A stretch of 64,000 nt of DNA, from positions 1,426,001-1,490,000 of the forward strand of contig NZ_NRGW01000001.1 in NCBI RefSeq assembly GCF_002332255.1, in the 5' to 3' direction. Positions 1 through 8,141 of the stretch are shown here, piece by piece (position 1 is the first letter of the stretch; every line of letters begins with the position of its first letter). Source of the stretch: Halomonas sp. JB37 (GTDB taxonomy: Bacteria; Pseudomonadota; Gammaproteobacteria; Pseudomonadales; Halomonadaceae). A model generated the notes under the pieces. That model saw only the letters and a program-made list of their open reading frames with translations, searched no databases and was not told where the DNA came from. The translations under genes were made by a program, and so were the position numbers.

Positions 1-465
1 TGCGGCCAGTAAGACTTTACCGGTCGCTGTAAAGGCCGCGGGCAGTCGCATGCCTATCCGAAATGTTGTGCCTAACGGTAAGTGGGCGTTGGAACAGGCA
101 ATATAGACAACGTCGCTTCCATCAAGCACCGTCATCGTCATTGTGTATTGGCCAAGGCTGTGGGCATCGGCAAAATAGCTTTTAAAAATGTCTACCAGAT
201 CATTTTGGGCCAAAAAACCATTGGCCCAGCGCATAGGGTGTGGCCCGGTACTGAAGGTTCCATCGAAGCCTTTGGTTAAAAGCCCAACTTCGACCATCGT
301 CAGCAGAAGCCCATGAAGAGTGCTTTTCGGTAATGGTAAAGCATGCCCTATTTCAGAAGCCTTGGGCTTCCTTGGTGATGCTGAAACAAAATCCATAATC
401 GCAACCGCGCGGCGCAGAGCGGGCACCTTTGTCGTTCCTGCTTTGGGTGCTTCATCACCTTTCAC
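1..465 (-). CDS. IclR-family transcriptional regulator (BlcR/AttJ-like), 3' end cut by window edge
   Basis: Open frame reading leftward off the window with no stop, so the C-terminal half is missing. The visible 155 residues have the IclR layout: an N-terminal winged helix-turn-helix (roughly residues 10-65, with KASEIGHALPLPKSTLHGLL) and the start of the effector-binding domain (MRLPAAFTATGKVLLAA, the typical IclR signature). I chose GTG 465 because AAGGAG lies 7 nt upstream; an in-frame ATG at 537 would add 24 residues but sits inside a perfect palindrome that looks like an operator. It is divergent from an iron alcohol dehydrogenase and an AttM-like lactonase, the arrangement of the Agrobacterium blcR/blcABC (attJ/attKLM) locus, so repression of that pair is the likely role. 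Effector not visible. Confidence 0.85.
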   Translation of the reverse strand, partial: MKGDEAPKAGTTKVPALRRAVAIMDFVSASPRKPKASEIGHALPLPKSTLHGLLLTMVEVGLLTKGFDGTFSTGPHPMRWANGFLAQNDLVDIFKSYFADAHSLGQYTMTMTVLDGSDVVYIACSNAHLPLGTTFRIGMRLPAAFTATGKVLLAA

Positions 466-529
466 CTCATTTCTCCTTATTGACTTTACCCGATACTTAG
501 ATGCATTGTTGAGTTCACTTTGCTGATTC

Positions 530-549
530 AAGTTCATTATGATGAACTT
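530..549. promoter_or_regulatory. Perfect palindrome, probable IclR operator
   Basis: AAGTTCAT-TATG-ATGAACTT is an 8-bp perfect inverted repeat with a 4-bp spacer. It lies 64 bp upstream of the regulator's GTG start and 224 bp upstream of the dehydrogenase gene. A further half-site-like AGTTCAC lies about 20 bp to its left. Position and symmetry fit an operator for the divergent IclR-family protein; binding is inferred. Confidence 0.55.
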
Positions 550-773
550 TGTAGAAAGAACAAAGATAAATTAACGTCATCCACACCTTTTTAAAACGGC
601 ATACTTCATCTTAGATAAATGAGAACTCGCTTCAAAGCTAATCTCTTACGATGCTAACAGCTGTCATGGCGGCAAGACGTTGGTGCCTGTGTTAAGCGCT
701 TTTAGAACGGGCATCGCTATTCGACAATTCCTAAAACGTTCATCCGATACATAAACACAAGATGGAGGAAACG
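550..773. other. Intergenic region between IclR gene and dehydrogenase
   Basis: Together with the left flank this 308-base gap between genes 465 and 774 holds the palindrome described above and must carry the divergent promoters. I see no RNA gene, convincing sigma-70 box pair or open frame in it. It reads clearly more AT-rich than the rest of the window. Confidence 0.4.
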
Positions 774-1937
774 ATGACCACAACACCTTTTGGTTTCACC
801 ACTGTTGCCGACATTTATGTCGAATGGGACGGTGCTGCTCGCCTAGGTGAATTGCTCGGCGAGCGCTTTAGTGAACGCAAAGCATTGCTTGTCACGGATC
901 GTGGGCTGATTGATGCGGGGCTTATTGCGCCAGTTGAAAAGACATTAAAAACACTGGGCTTTGATGTTTCGATTTTTGACGAAGTCGTTGCCGACCCGCC
1001 CGAGGCCGTCGTGCTTGAATGCGCTGAGAAGGCTCGCGCACAAAATATTGATATTGTGATTGGCCTTGGTGGGGGATCATCGCTTGATATTGCCAAGCTT
1101 GTGGCGGTTATGGTCGGTAGTGAACAACCGCTGTCTGACATGTATGGAATCGGCAATGTCATCGGTAAACGTTTACCGCTGGCCCTAATCCCTACAACCG
1201 CGGGCACAGGCTCCGAAGTTACCAATATTTCCATCATCACTACTGGCGAAACCACTAAAATGGGTGTTGTTTCGCGGCAACTTTTCGCAGATTTTGTCCT
1301 TCTCGATGCCGAACTAACGGTTGGCCTGCCGCAAATACATACCGCAGCAACCGGGATTGACGCGATGGTGCATGCCATCGAAGCTTATACATCCAAAATC
1401 AAGAAAAACCCATTGTCAGATGCCCTTGCTCGCGAAGCTCTGCGTCTGCTGGGCAGTAACCTGATTGCGGCATGTAAAGATGGTACTAACCGCAAAGCAC
1501 GTGAAAACATGCTGCTGGGCGCCATGCTGGCGGGGCAGGCCTTTGCCAACTCCCCGGTGGCAGCGGTTCATGCTTTAGCTTATCCGCTGGGCGGACATTA
1601 CCACCTGCCACATGGCTTGACAAACGCCCTAATGCTAGGGCCGGTCTTGCGTTATAACGCTAAAGTGGCGGCACCACTTTATGCCGAACTGGCTGATGTC
1701 ATGAGCGTGCCGGGCGAGGGTGGCGATATTAGTACACGTTCAGAAGACTTCGTAAGTCATATGCTGGCTCTGATGGATGAAAGCGGCGCTCCACGCCGTT
1801 TGCGCGATGTCAATGTCACTGAAGACAGTTTGGCTATGCTGGCAAAAGATGCCATGAAACAGCTCCGTCTTTTGGTGAACAACCCGGTGGAAGTGACCGA
1901 AGAGGACGCATTAGCACTTTATCGCGAAGCCTATTAG
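774..1937 (+). CDS. blcB: Iron-containing alcohol dehydrogenase, gamma-hydroxybutyrate dehydrogenase type (BlcB/AttL-like)
   Basis: 387 residues from ATG 774, preceded by GGAGG at 765-769; a longer frame from 762 would place that ribosome site inside the gene. Group III metal-dependent alcohol dehydrogenase: nucleotide-binding GLGGGSSLDIAK, GTGSEVT, and the metal-ligand region HAIEAY ... HALAYPLGGHYHLPHG. The sequence closely resembles my recollection of Agrobacterium AttL/BlcB, which oxidises gamma-hydroxybutyrate to succinate semialdehyde with NAD. It is followed 66 bp later by a BlcC-like lactonase that would supply gamma-hydroxybutyrate. The succinate-semialdehyde dehydrogenase (blcA) of the Agrobacterium operon is not next to it. 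Substrate is inferred from family and neighbour. Confidence 0.85.
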   Translation: MTTTPFGFTTVADIYVEWDGAARLGELLGERFSERKALLVTDRGLIDAGLIAPVEKTLKTLGFDVSIFDEVVADPPEAVVLECAEKARAQNIDIVIGLGGGSSLDIAKLVAVMVGSEQPLSDMYGIGNVIGKRLPLALIPTTAGTGSEVTNISIITTGETTKMGVVSRQLFADFVLLDAELTVGLPQIHTAATGIDAMVHAIEAYTSKIKKNPLSDALAREALRLLGSNLIAACKDGTNRKARENMLLGAMLAGQAFANSPVAAVHALAYPLGGHYHLPHGLTNALMLGPVLRYNAKVAAPLYAELADVMSVPGEGGDISTRSEDFVSHMLALMDESGAPRRLRDVNVTEDSLAMLAKDAMKQLRLLVNNPVEVTEEDALALYREAY

Positions 1938-2003
1938 GGCTTCATAAATTGACTGTTAAAAAATCTGGTCTCAACCAGCAACACAACAAGAAAGGTGAAA
2001 ACC

Positions 2004-2795
2004 ATGACTGACATTCGACTTTACATGTTTCAAACCGGCTCGCTGAAATGCAAAGTACACAATATCAAAATGAATGAAGGTGCTGGTGCCGATTATGAAA
2101 TTCCGGTTCCATTTTTTCTGATCACCCATCCTGAGGGGCATACCATTATTGATGGTGGGAATGCCGTTGAAGTGGCCACTGATCCGGTTGGGCATTGGGG
2201 TGGAATTACCGACGTGTATTGGCCTGTGATGGAAGAGTCTGAGGGTTGCGTCGCCCAGCTTAAAAAAATGGGGATCCAACCGGAAGATATTCGCTATGTG
2301 GTGCAATCACATTTGCACCTGGACCATACAGGAGCGGTTGGCCGCTTCCCGAATGCGACGCATATCGTGCAACGTGAAGAGTATGAATATGCCTTTACCC
2401 CTGATTGGTTCGCAGCAGGTGGGTATATTCGCAAGGATTTCGACAAGCCAGATTTGAAATGGCAGTTCCTCAATGGAACTGAAGATGATCATTACGATAT
2501 ATATGGAGATGGCACACTGATCACCGTCTTCTCGCCTGGTCACGCGCCGGGACATATGTCGTTTAAGGTAAATCTGCCTAATAGCGGCCCCATGATTTTG
2601 ACAATTGATGCGGCGTACACTACTGATCACTGGGAAGAAAAAGCATTGCCGGGATTTTTGGCATCGACTGTGGATACCGTCCGTTCTGTTCAAAAACTAC
2701 GTGCACTCGCTGATAAAACCAATGCAACCGTTGTTACCGGTCACGATCCGGATGCCTGGGCTACTTTTAAGCATGCCCCAGAATATTATGATTAA
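2004..2795 (+). CDS. blcC: Metallo-beta-lactamase-fold lactonase, AttM/BlcC family (gamma-butyrolactone / N-acyl-homoserine lactone hydrolase)
   Basis: 263 residues from ATG 2004 (GAAAGG 8 nt upstream; a GTG at 1995 is possible but less likely). The dinuclear zinc motif HLHLDHTG lies at about residues 103-110, with further ligands in TGHDPDAW near the C-terminus. The N-terminus MTDIRLYMFQTGSLKCKVHN and much of the body match the AttM/BlcC lactonases as I know them. These enzymes open gamma-butyrolactone to gamma-hydroxybutyrate and also hydrolyse acyl-homoserine lactones, so quorum quenching is possible as a side activity. It forms a two-gene operon with the upstream dehydrogenase, which would use its product. 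Cytoplasmic; no signal peptide. Confidence 0.9.
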   Translation: MTDIRLYMFQTGSLKCKVHNIKMNEGAGADYEIPVPFFLITHPEGHTIIDGGNAVEVATDPVGHWGGITDVYWPVMEESEGCVAQLKKMGIQPEDIRYVVQSHLHLDHTGAVGRFPNATHIVQREEYEYAFTPDWFAAGGYIRKDFDKPDLKWQFLNGTEDDHYDIYGDGTLITVFSPGHAPGHMSFKVNLPNSGPMILTIDAAYTTDHWEEKALPGFLASTVDTVRSVQKLRALADKTNATVVTGHDPDAWATFKHAPEYYD

Positions 2796-2809
2796 TACCA
2801 ACGGATTAT

Positions 2810-2833
2810 GCCAGCCCGTGCTTTCGGGCTGGC
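2810..2833 (+). terminator. Stem-loop after the lactonase gene
   Basis: GCCAGCCCG (2810-2818) pairs perfectly with CGGGCTGGC (2825-2833) around a 6-base loop, 15 bp after the lactonase stop codon. There is no good T tract on either strand, so it may be a weak or factor-assisted terminator or an mRNA-stabilising hairpin. Confidence 0.5.
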
Positions 2834-2928
2834 ATGTGCACTTCAGGTGATCGGTTTTTATCATGAAAGCTGTGTTCATCGTGGTGGATTTTCTTCTTGA
2901 GATGTTCGCGGCTACTGGGCAGGAGAAC

Positions 2929-4158
2929 CTACCCAAAGAACCAGTAGCACACCGCTATCGCCGTGATAATACCTGCCGCATCGGCCACTAATGCACAGCC
3001 TAAGCCGTGGCGGATACGGGTAATGCCTATCGCGCCGAAGTAAACTGCCAGTACGTAGAAAGTGGTTTCGGTACTGCCTTGCAGGGTAGCCGCTAAGAGT
3101 CCTGCAAAGCTGTCTACGCCAAAGGTGTCCATGGTTTCAATCATCATGGCTCGCGCGCCGCCCCCTGAAAGCGGCTTCACAAAGGCGGTGGGCAGGGCGT
3201 CGACAAAGCGGGTGTCCCAGCCAAACCCTTCGACGATCCAGCGTATGCCGCTTAGCCCAGCATCCAATACGCCGCTGGCGCGAAGTACGCCCACGGCTAC
3301 CAGCATGGCAATCAGGTAGGGCAGCAGCGTAACAGTGAAGCTTAAGCCCTCTTTAGCTCCTTCAATAAAAGCGTCGTAAACCTTCACTCCGCGTAGCGCC
3401 CCTACCACTAGGAACATGATTACAATACTAAAGAGCGTAAGGTTGCCCACTAACGTGGAAGCTGCCGCCAGCGCCTGAGCCGACATCCCCGCAAGTGTCG
3501 TGAGTAATAAGCCTAAACAGAGCGCTGCCACGACGATATAGCCCAGCACCACCGGCTGCCAAAGCTTTATGCGCTGAACAATGGCCACCGCTAAAAGCCC
3601 CGCCAGACTAGAAGCCGTCGTCGCTAGCAGGATAGGAAGAAATACCAGCGTGGGATCAGCGGCGCCTTGCTGGGCGCGGTACATGAAAATGGTGACCGGT
3701 AGCAGCGTTAGCGATGAAGTATTAAGCACCAAAAATAGAATTTGCGCGTTGCTGGCGGTTTCAGAGCTGGGGTTCAGGCTTTGCAGCGAGTGCATGGCCT
3801 TGATGCCGATAGGCGTAGCGGCGTTATCCAAGCCTAGAATGTTAGCTGCAAAGTTCATGCTGATCAGCCCCATGGCGGGATGCCCGCGAGGAACTTCAGG
3901 CATTAAGCGACAGAACAGCGGGTCCAGCACTCGCCCCAGCAGACGAATCAGCCCTGCCTTTTCGGCAATCGAAAGAAATCCCAACCATAGCGTCATCGTG
4001 CCGAGCAGCACCAGAATGATGTCGACACTTACCCGGGCCATGTCAAAAAGCGACTGGACTAAGCGGGCGAACACTTCGCCGTCGCCACCCACCAACCACT
4101 GCCACATTGACGCTACAAACGCAGCGATAAAGAAGCTTAACCAAATTCCGTTGAGCAT
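2929..4158 (-). CDS. Fused SpmA/SpmB-type membrane protein with nucleoside-recognition (Gate) domains
   Basis: 409 residues, almost entirely hydrophobic with about ten predicted membrane spans. Two Gate-type segments are recognisable: MNFAANILGLDNAATPIGIK in the N-terminal half (SpmA-like) and the KPLSGGGARAMMIETM region in the C-terminal half (SpmB-like). The two halves are separate genes in Bacillus spore maturation but fused in many non-sporulating proteobacteria. The transported or sensed molecule of the fused proteins is not established. It lies convergent to the lactonase gene and is not obviously part of the neighbouring sugar-acid operon, from which it is separated by about 90 bp. Confidence 0.8.
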   Translation of the reverse strand: MLNGIWLSFFIAAFVASMWQWLVGGDGEVFARLVQSLFDMARVSVDIILVLLGTMTLWLGFLSIAEKAGLIRLLGRVLDPLFCRLMPEVPRGHPAMGLISMNFAANILGLDNAATPIGIKAMHSLQSLNPSSETASNAQILFLVLNTSSLTLLPVTIFMYRAQQGAADPTLVFLPILLATTASSLAGLLAVAIVQRIKLWQPVVLGYIVVAALCLGLLLTTLAGMSAQALAAASTLVGNLTLFSIVIMFLVVGALRGVKVYDAFIEGAKEGLSFTVTLLPYLIAMLVAVGVLRASGVLDAGLSGIRWIVEGFGWDTRFVDALPTAFVKPLSGGGARAMMIETMDTFGVDSFAGLLAATLQGSTETTFYVLAVYFGAIGITRIRHGLGCALVADAAGIITAIAVCYWFFG

Positions 4159-4245
4159 GGCGAGCGGGCATCCTGGATTACGGTAAGGAAGATGACGCTA
4201 ATCCTACCGAATTCAGGGCGCGGCAACACTCTTGTAATCAAAGAT

Positions 4246-5583
4246 CTAGGCGACTCCATCACGAATTGACATGAAATAGTTTTCGCTGCCTATCTGACCG
4301 CCTTTCAAGGCAACCTCCAAACCATCGAACGCTGGAAGGTCGCTATGAGCAGTGCAGAGCGGAGACCCCGGCGTTTCTGGTAGAGGCAGCCGGGTGGTCA
4401 AAGCATGTACCGCAAGCTGGTTGAGAGCATGACTTGATGTGTCACCGCCTGCGATCACTACGCGCTCAAGCCCGTGCACGTACACCATCTGGCGCAATAG
4501 CTGGCCCAGCGAACGGCCAATAAGGTGGCGCGCTCTTTCTCCTCCCTGATGCACGGCCTCTGCATCACTGTTGGGGCCCATTGCGGTATATACAATGACG
4601 CTTTTGCCTTGGCTGAGCGCCTCATTAGCGGCTTCCTGAGCCAGGTACATGGCCTCTGCATGGGTACGTTCGTTGATCAGCTGGACGACATCGAGGGCAA
4701 TTACGCGAAAGCCATTGGCTTCTGCGCTGCGAATTTGCCGTGCCGTCACTTCTGAGCAACTGCCGGATACTACTGCTAACTGCTCAACTGCCCCAGGTGA
4801 AGAGAAGCGCGGCGGGTTTTCGGGGATCAACATCTGCCTACGCCAAGTGCTTACTAGAGAGTACTCCACGGCAGAGGAGCCGACCACGAAGCTTTCTTTA
4901 GGGGAACACGTTCGCCATAGCTGTGTACCAACCTCAGCCTGTTGGTCGTGGGTCAGCGTATCGAACAATACTACGTCATTTTCTTGCATGAGCTGATCGA
5001 CGCGAGTGTCGGTATCGGTTGAGTCGAGACAAAGAACATCTGCTAGACCGATGGAGAGCAGGGTCTGTTGCGCCAGATGATGCCTCAAGTCTGCCTCTTT
5101 CATAGGTGTTACAGGGTGCCTGCACATCACAGGATGACGATCAATTCGATGTACTTCGCTATCGAAGGCAGCGAAATGTTGCCCGAATACGGTGTAGCGT
5201 TTGAGCTGCGGTGCGCCAATCGCCAGAGGCACCGAGCGCTGCTTGAATAGCGATTTTCCTATTTCCAGCGCTTTCCCGATGCTGCCAATCGTCGGGGCGC
5301 TGTCGAACGTTGAGCACACCTTATAGTGACAAATCGTTGCACCGAGTGATTTCAACCAGGTGAGCGCACTATGGAGGTGAGACTCCATCCACTCGGGAGA
5401 TTCACTGCGGCTAGTGCCCGCCAAGCCTACGGCAGTATAGCTGGCGAAAGGAGCCAGCTGCTGCGCCGTGGGAGGTGCCAGAAAAAGCACAGTTTTTACT
5501 CCGTGCAGGCTCAGTGCTTCCATCACATCGGTGGAGCCTGTGAGATCATCGCCATAGTAGGAGAGAAGTAGAGAGGTGCTCAT
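4246..5583 (-). CDS. oiaK: DUF1537 four-carbon acid sugar kinase family, probable 3-oxo-isoapionate kinase
   Basis: 445 residues starting at ATG 5583, whose first base pairs overlap the stop of the RuBisCO-like gene (ATGA), so the two are translationally coupled; a longer upstream frame is only the antisense of that gene. The N-terminal substrate domain carries YYGDDLTGSTDVMEAL and the C-terminal nucleotide domain VIAGGDTSSHAL, both hallmarks of the OtnK/DtnK/OiaK superfamily of ATP-dependent acid-sugar kinases. With a RuBisCO-like protein, an ApnO-like oxidoisomerase and a TRAP transporter in the same operon, phosphorylation of 3-oxo-isoapionate to the 4-phosphate is the best-fitting reaction. 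A four-carbon sugar acid substrate cannot be excluded from sequence alone. Confidence 0.8.
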   Translation of the reverse strand: MSTSLLLSYYGDDLTGSTDVMEALSLHGVKTVLFLAPPTAQQLAPFASYTAVGLAGTSRSESPEWMESHLHSALTWLKSLGATICHYKVCSTFDSAPTIGSIGKALEIGKSLFKQRSVPLAIGAPQLKRYTVFGQHFAAFDSEVHRIDRHPVMCRHPVTPMKEADLRHHLAQQTLLSIGLADVLCLDSTDTDTRVDQLMQENDVVLFDTLTHDQQAEVGTQLWRTCSPKESFVVGSSAVEYSLVSTWRRQMLIPENPPRFSSPGAVEQLAVVSGSCSEVTARQIRSAEANGFRVIALDVVQLINERTHAEAMYLAQEAANEALSQGKSVIVYTAMGPNSDAEAVHQGGERARHLIGRSLGQLLRQMVYVHGLERVVIAGGDTSSHALNQLAVHALTTRLPLPETPGSPLCTAHSDLPAFDGLEVALKGGQIGSENYFMSIRDGVA

Positions 5584-6848
5584 TGGCCAAAAGCCTCTAT
5601 GGCTTGGGCAAGTTCGCGGTGTTCGCGGGCATAGGTCGCCATGGGAATGTCTGTCATGGCCGCTTGCCATGCTTGGCGCAGACTGGCTACTCCGCCTGCA
5701 ATGCCACCGGGATGAGCCATGATGCCGCCTCCGCAACAGTAAATAAGGTCGCTATTTCCGAGCGCTTGATAAGTATCAGTGACTTGGGCAGCGCTTTGTC
5801 CTGAAGAGAACACCGGCATGATCTGATAGCCGGCGTCTGGAGTCTCGAACATGGGGGTTTGGCAGGCACGAGCACTAGTAATGACGCTATCGTCCTCTTC
5901 GCTAAACTTGTTGCGCAGGCCATTCACATGGATATGATCGACCCCCGCTAAGCGCCATAATTTATGGTAGGCCGTAAACGCCATTCCTACATGTGGAGAT
6001 CGGCTGAACATGCCCCAGCCTGCACGATGGCCATGCAGGGCTACTTCGCAATGACGGCGGAGGTATGTCACACCTGCTAAACCGACGCTGTTCACTGCCA
6101 CCATGACACAGGTGCCACCGGCAGCCACCACATAGTCGTGCTGGGCGCGCATTTCGTCGATATCGCCACTGATATTGAAGGCGTACATGACCTTTTTACC
6201 GGTACGCTCCGCATGGGCGTTGATGATTGGCATGACGGCATCGACACGTGCCCGCAGCGGGTTATGGGGTCCGTTGGCCTGTAACTCATCGTCCTTGATG
6301 AAATCGATGCCACCCACCACGAGTTGCTCCACCATATTGGCAGTTTCAGCGACGGAGAGGCCCACACTGGGTTTGATTATCGTGCCGATCATAGGGCCGC
6401 TGGAAATGCCGGAGAGTTGCCGGGTACCCGTTATTCCGAACTGAGGGCCGGGGTAAACGCTTGCGAAGGAATCGGGCAACTCGATATCGAGTAATTTCAG
6501 CGCAGAAAACTCTTTCAGCTCAAACAGGTTGCCGGCCACGGTTGATACTAGGTTCGGCAGTGAAGGCCCCATATTTTCCAGTGGCCATGAGAGCTTTACT
6601 CGAGCGCGTTGGAAAAGGGTATGACCTTGAGGCGCTAGGTCAGCACGCATGGGTAGCGAGGGGGCATCGAGCGCGTCCAACATCTCGATACTCTCGACGA
6701 TTGCACCATGAGCTTCACGTAAGGCATCTGTTTCGTTGGCAAGGCGGGTGAAAGTGCCTGAGGACTGCTCTCCTGCCATCACGTTTGCGGCATGCTCGAC
6801 GTGATAAGGAGTTTCAATCATGTAGTGGGCGTAAATGCGTGTGCTCAT
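5580..6848 (-). CDS. RuBisCO-like protein (form IV), probable 3-oxo-isoapionate-4-phosphate decarboxylase or transcarboxylase/hydrolase
   Basis: 422 residues from ATG 6848 (GGAG 9 nt upstream; the longest frame adds only a TTG codon). RuBisCO large-subunit fold: catalytic-loop lysine in GTIIKPSVG (about K159), the carbamylated-lysine/metal motif FIKDDE (about K185, D187, E188) and GHRAG (about H274). Retention of the metal triad argues for carboxylate/enolate chemistry. Genuine RuBisCO is unlikely given the context: kinase DUF1537, ApnO-like protein, TRAP carrier. In described D-apionate pathways such proteins either decarboxylate 3-oxo-isoapionate-4-phosphate or split it to glycolate and 3-phosphoglycerate. 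No erythrulose-phosphate isomerase gene is adjacent, mildly favouring the second reaction. Confidence 0.8.
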   Translation of the reverse strand: MSTRIYAHYMIETPYHVEHAANVMAGEQSSGTFTRLANETDALREAHGAIVESIEMLDALDAPSLPMRADLAPQGHTLFQRARVKLSWPLENMGPSLPNLVSTVAGNLFELKEFSALKLLDIELPDSFASVYPGPQFGITGTRQLSGISSGPMIGTIIKPSVGLSVAETANMVEQLVVGGIDFIKDDELQANGPHNPLRARVDAVMPIINAHAERTGKKVMYAFNISGDIDEMRAQHDYVVAAGGTCVMVAVNSVGLAGVTYLRRHCEVALHGHRAGWGMFSRSPHVGMAFTAYHKLWRLAGVDHIHVNGLRNKFSEEDDSVITSARACQTPMFETPDAGYQIMPVFSSGQSAAQVTDTYQALGNSDLIYCCGGGIMAHPGGIAGGVASLRQAWQAAMTDIPMATYAREHRELAQAIEAFGQ

Positions 6849-6866
6849 CAATAAGGCTCCGGCAGA

Positions 6867-8141
6867 TCAAAACAGAAGGTCGCGTATAAAGAGCGAAATC
6901 ATCGGTACATAGGTAATCAGCATCAGGCAGGTGATCATGGTAAATACTGGGGGAAGCAAAAATCGGAACAGTTGCTCAACGGGCAATTTAGCTACCTGGG
7001 CAGCGGCAAATAAATTGACCCCCAATGGCGGAGTGAACATTCCCAAGGCCAAATTCACCACGACTACTATCCCAAAGTGCACTGGGTCGATGCCGAAACC
7101 AATCGCGATCGGAGCCAATATGGGAGCAAGAATCAGAATGGCCGCAGAGGTCTCGATAAACATGCCAACCAGTAACAGCAGCATGTTGATAGCCAATAGG
7201 AAGGTGTAGCGGTTATCAAAGGTGCTCTGTGCCCAGGCACCAATATCACTGGCCAAGCCTGAACGTCCAATCACAAAACTGAGAATGGAAGCCGCGGCGA
7301 TAATCAGCATGATCGACCCTGCAGAAAGAGCACTCTCGCGAAAAATACGCGGTAGGTCGCCAGGCTTTATAGTTTGGTATACCACCATTCCTAGAAACAG
7401 ACCGTACAACACTGCAACCGCCGAGGCCTCTGTGGGGGTAAATATGCCACCGTAGATGCCGCCGATAATAATCACCGGCATCAATAGAGCAAGAAAGGCT
7501 CTCTTGAAGGCGGGCCAGGCGGGCGAGCGTAAATCGCCATCGTGGGTGCCGTAGCCTTTGATGCGGCACCAAATGATGACCATCATTATCAGAGCAAGGC
7601 CGATCAATAGGCCTGGCCCAAAACCAGCAAGAAATAGCTGAGTAATAGAGGTTTCTGTGCTGACACCGTAGAGAATCAATGGCACTGATGGGGGAATGAT
7701 AATGCCCAGCTCAGCAGAAGAGGCTTGGATAGAGGCAGCCATCGGCGCCGGATAGCCCCAAGCTACCATGGCAGGAATCAAGATGGCTCCAATCGCAAAA
7801 GTGGTTGCCACGCTGGAGCCTGAGATAGCTGCAAACATCATGCAGGTCACTACACAGGTACAGGCGAGACCACCTTGAATACCACCAACCAGCGAGCGGG
7901 CAAATTCCACCATCCTGGCGGCGATGCCGCCATTGCTCATGATATGGCCGGCCAAGATAAAAAATGGAACTGCCATAAGCGGAAAGCTATCTAATCCCAC
8001 AAACATACGTTGGGGAACGACCAGGAGGGGAACGCTGCTGAAGAAGTAAAGACCAATCACTGCGGTTAAGGCGATGGCAACCGCAATAGGTATCGACAGC
8101 GCAAACAGCGCGATCAACGCTGAGCCGATCGCCAGATTCAT
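6867..8141 (-). CDS. dctM: TRAP transporter large permease subunit DctM
   Basis: 424 residues with about twelve hydrophobic spans, the usual DctM length. Family features include AGHIMSNGGIAARMVEFARS, MFAAISGSSVATTFAIGAI and IIPPSVPLILYGV. It overlaps the DctQ gene upstream by ATGA and is followed after 18 bp by the RuBisCO-like gene. With DctP and DctQ it would import a carboxylate, coupled to sodium. Given the enzymes in the operon the likely cargo is D-apionate or a closely related acid sugar; this is inferred from context, not from the permease sequence. Confidence 0.93.
   Translation of the reverse strand: MNLAIGSALIALFALSIPIAVAIALTAVIGLYFFSSVPLLVVPQRMFVGLDSFPLMAVPFFILAGHIMSNGGIAARMVEFARSLVGGIQGGLACTCVVTCMMFAAISGSSVATTFAIGAILIPAMVAWGYPAPMAASIQASSAELGIIIPPSVPLILYGVSTETSITQLFLAGFGPGLLIGLALIMMVIIWCRIKGYGTHDGDLRSPAWPAFKRAFLALLMPVIIIGGIYGGIFTPTEASAVAVLYGLFLGMVVYQTIKPGDLPRIFRESALSAGSIMLIIAAASILSFVIGRSGLASDIGAWAQSTFDNRYTFLLAINMLLLLVGMFIETSAAILILAPILAPIAIGFGIDPVHFGIVVVVNLALGMFTPPLGVNLFAAAQVAKLPVEQLFRFLLPPVFTMITCLMLITYVPMISLFIRDLLF

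Noticed and set aside
82..526. Plus-strand open frames at the window start
   Set aside because: They are antisense to a clear IclR-family protein read on the minus strand, which has conserved motifs and a good ribosome site.
4246..5736. 496-residue version of the DUF1537 kinase
   Set aside because: The first 51 residues are arginine/histidine-rich shadow translation of the RuBisCO-like gene; the family begins at ATG 5583.
5580..6848. Genuine CO2-fixing RuBisCO large subunit
   Set aside because: No small subunit, phosphoribulokinase or CbbR; the operon is an acid-sugar catabolic set and the sequence is of the shorter RuBisCO-like type.
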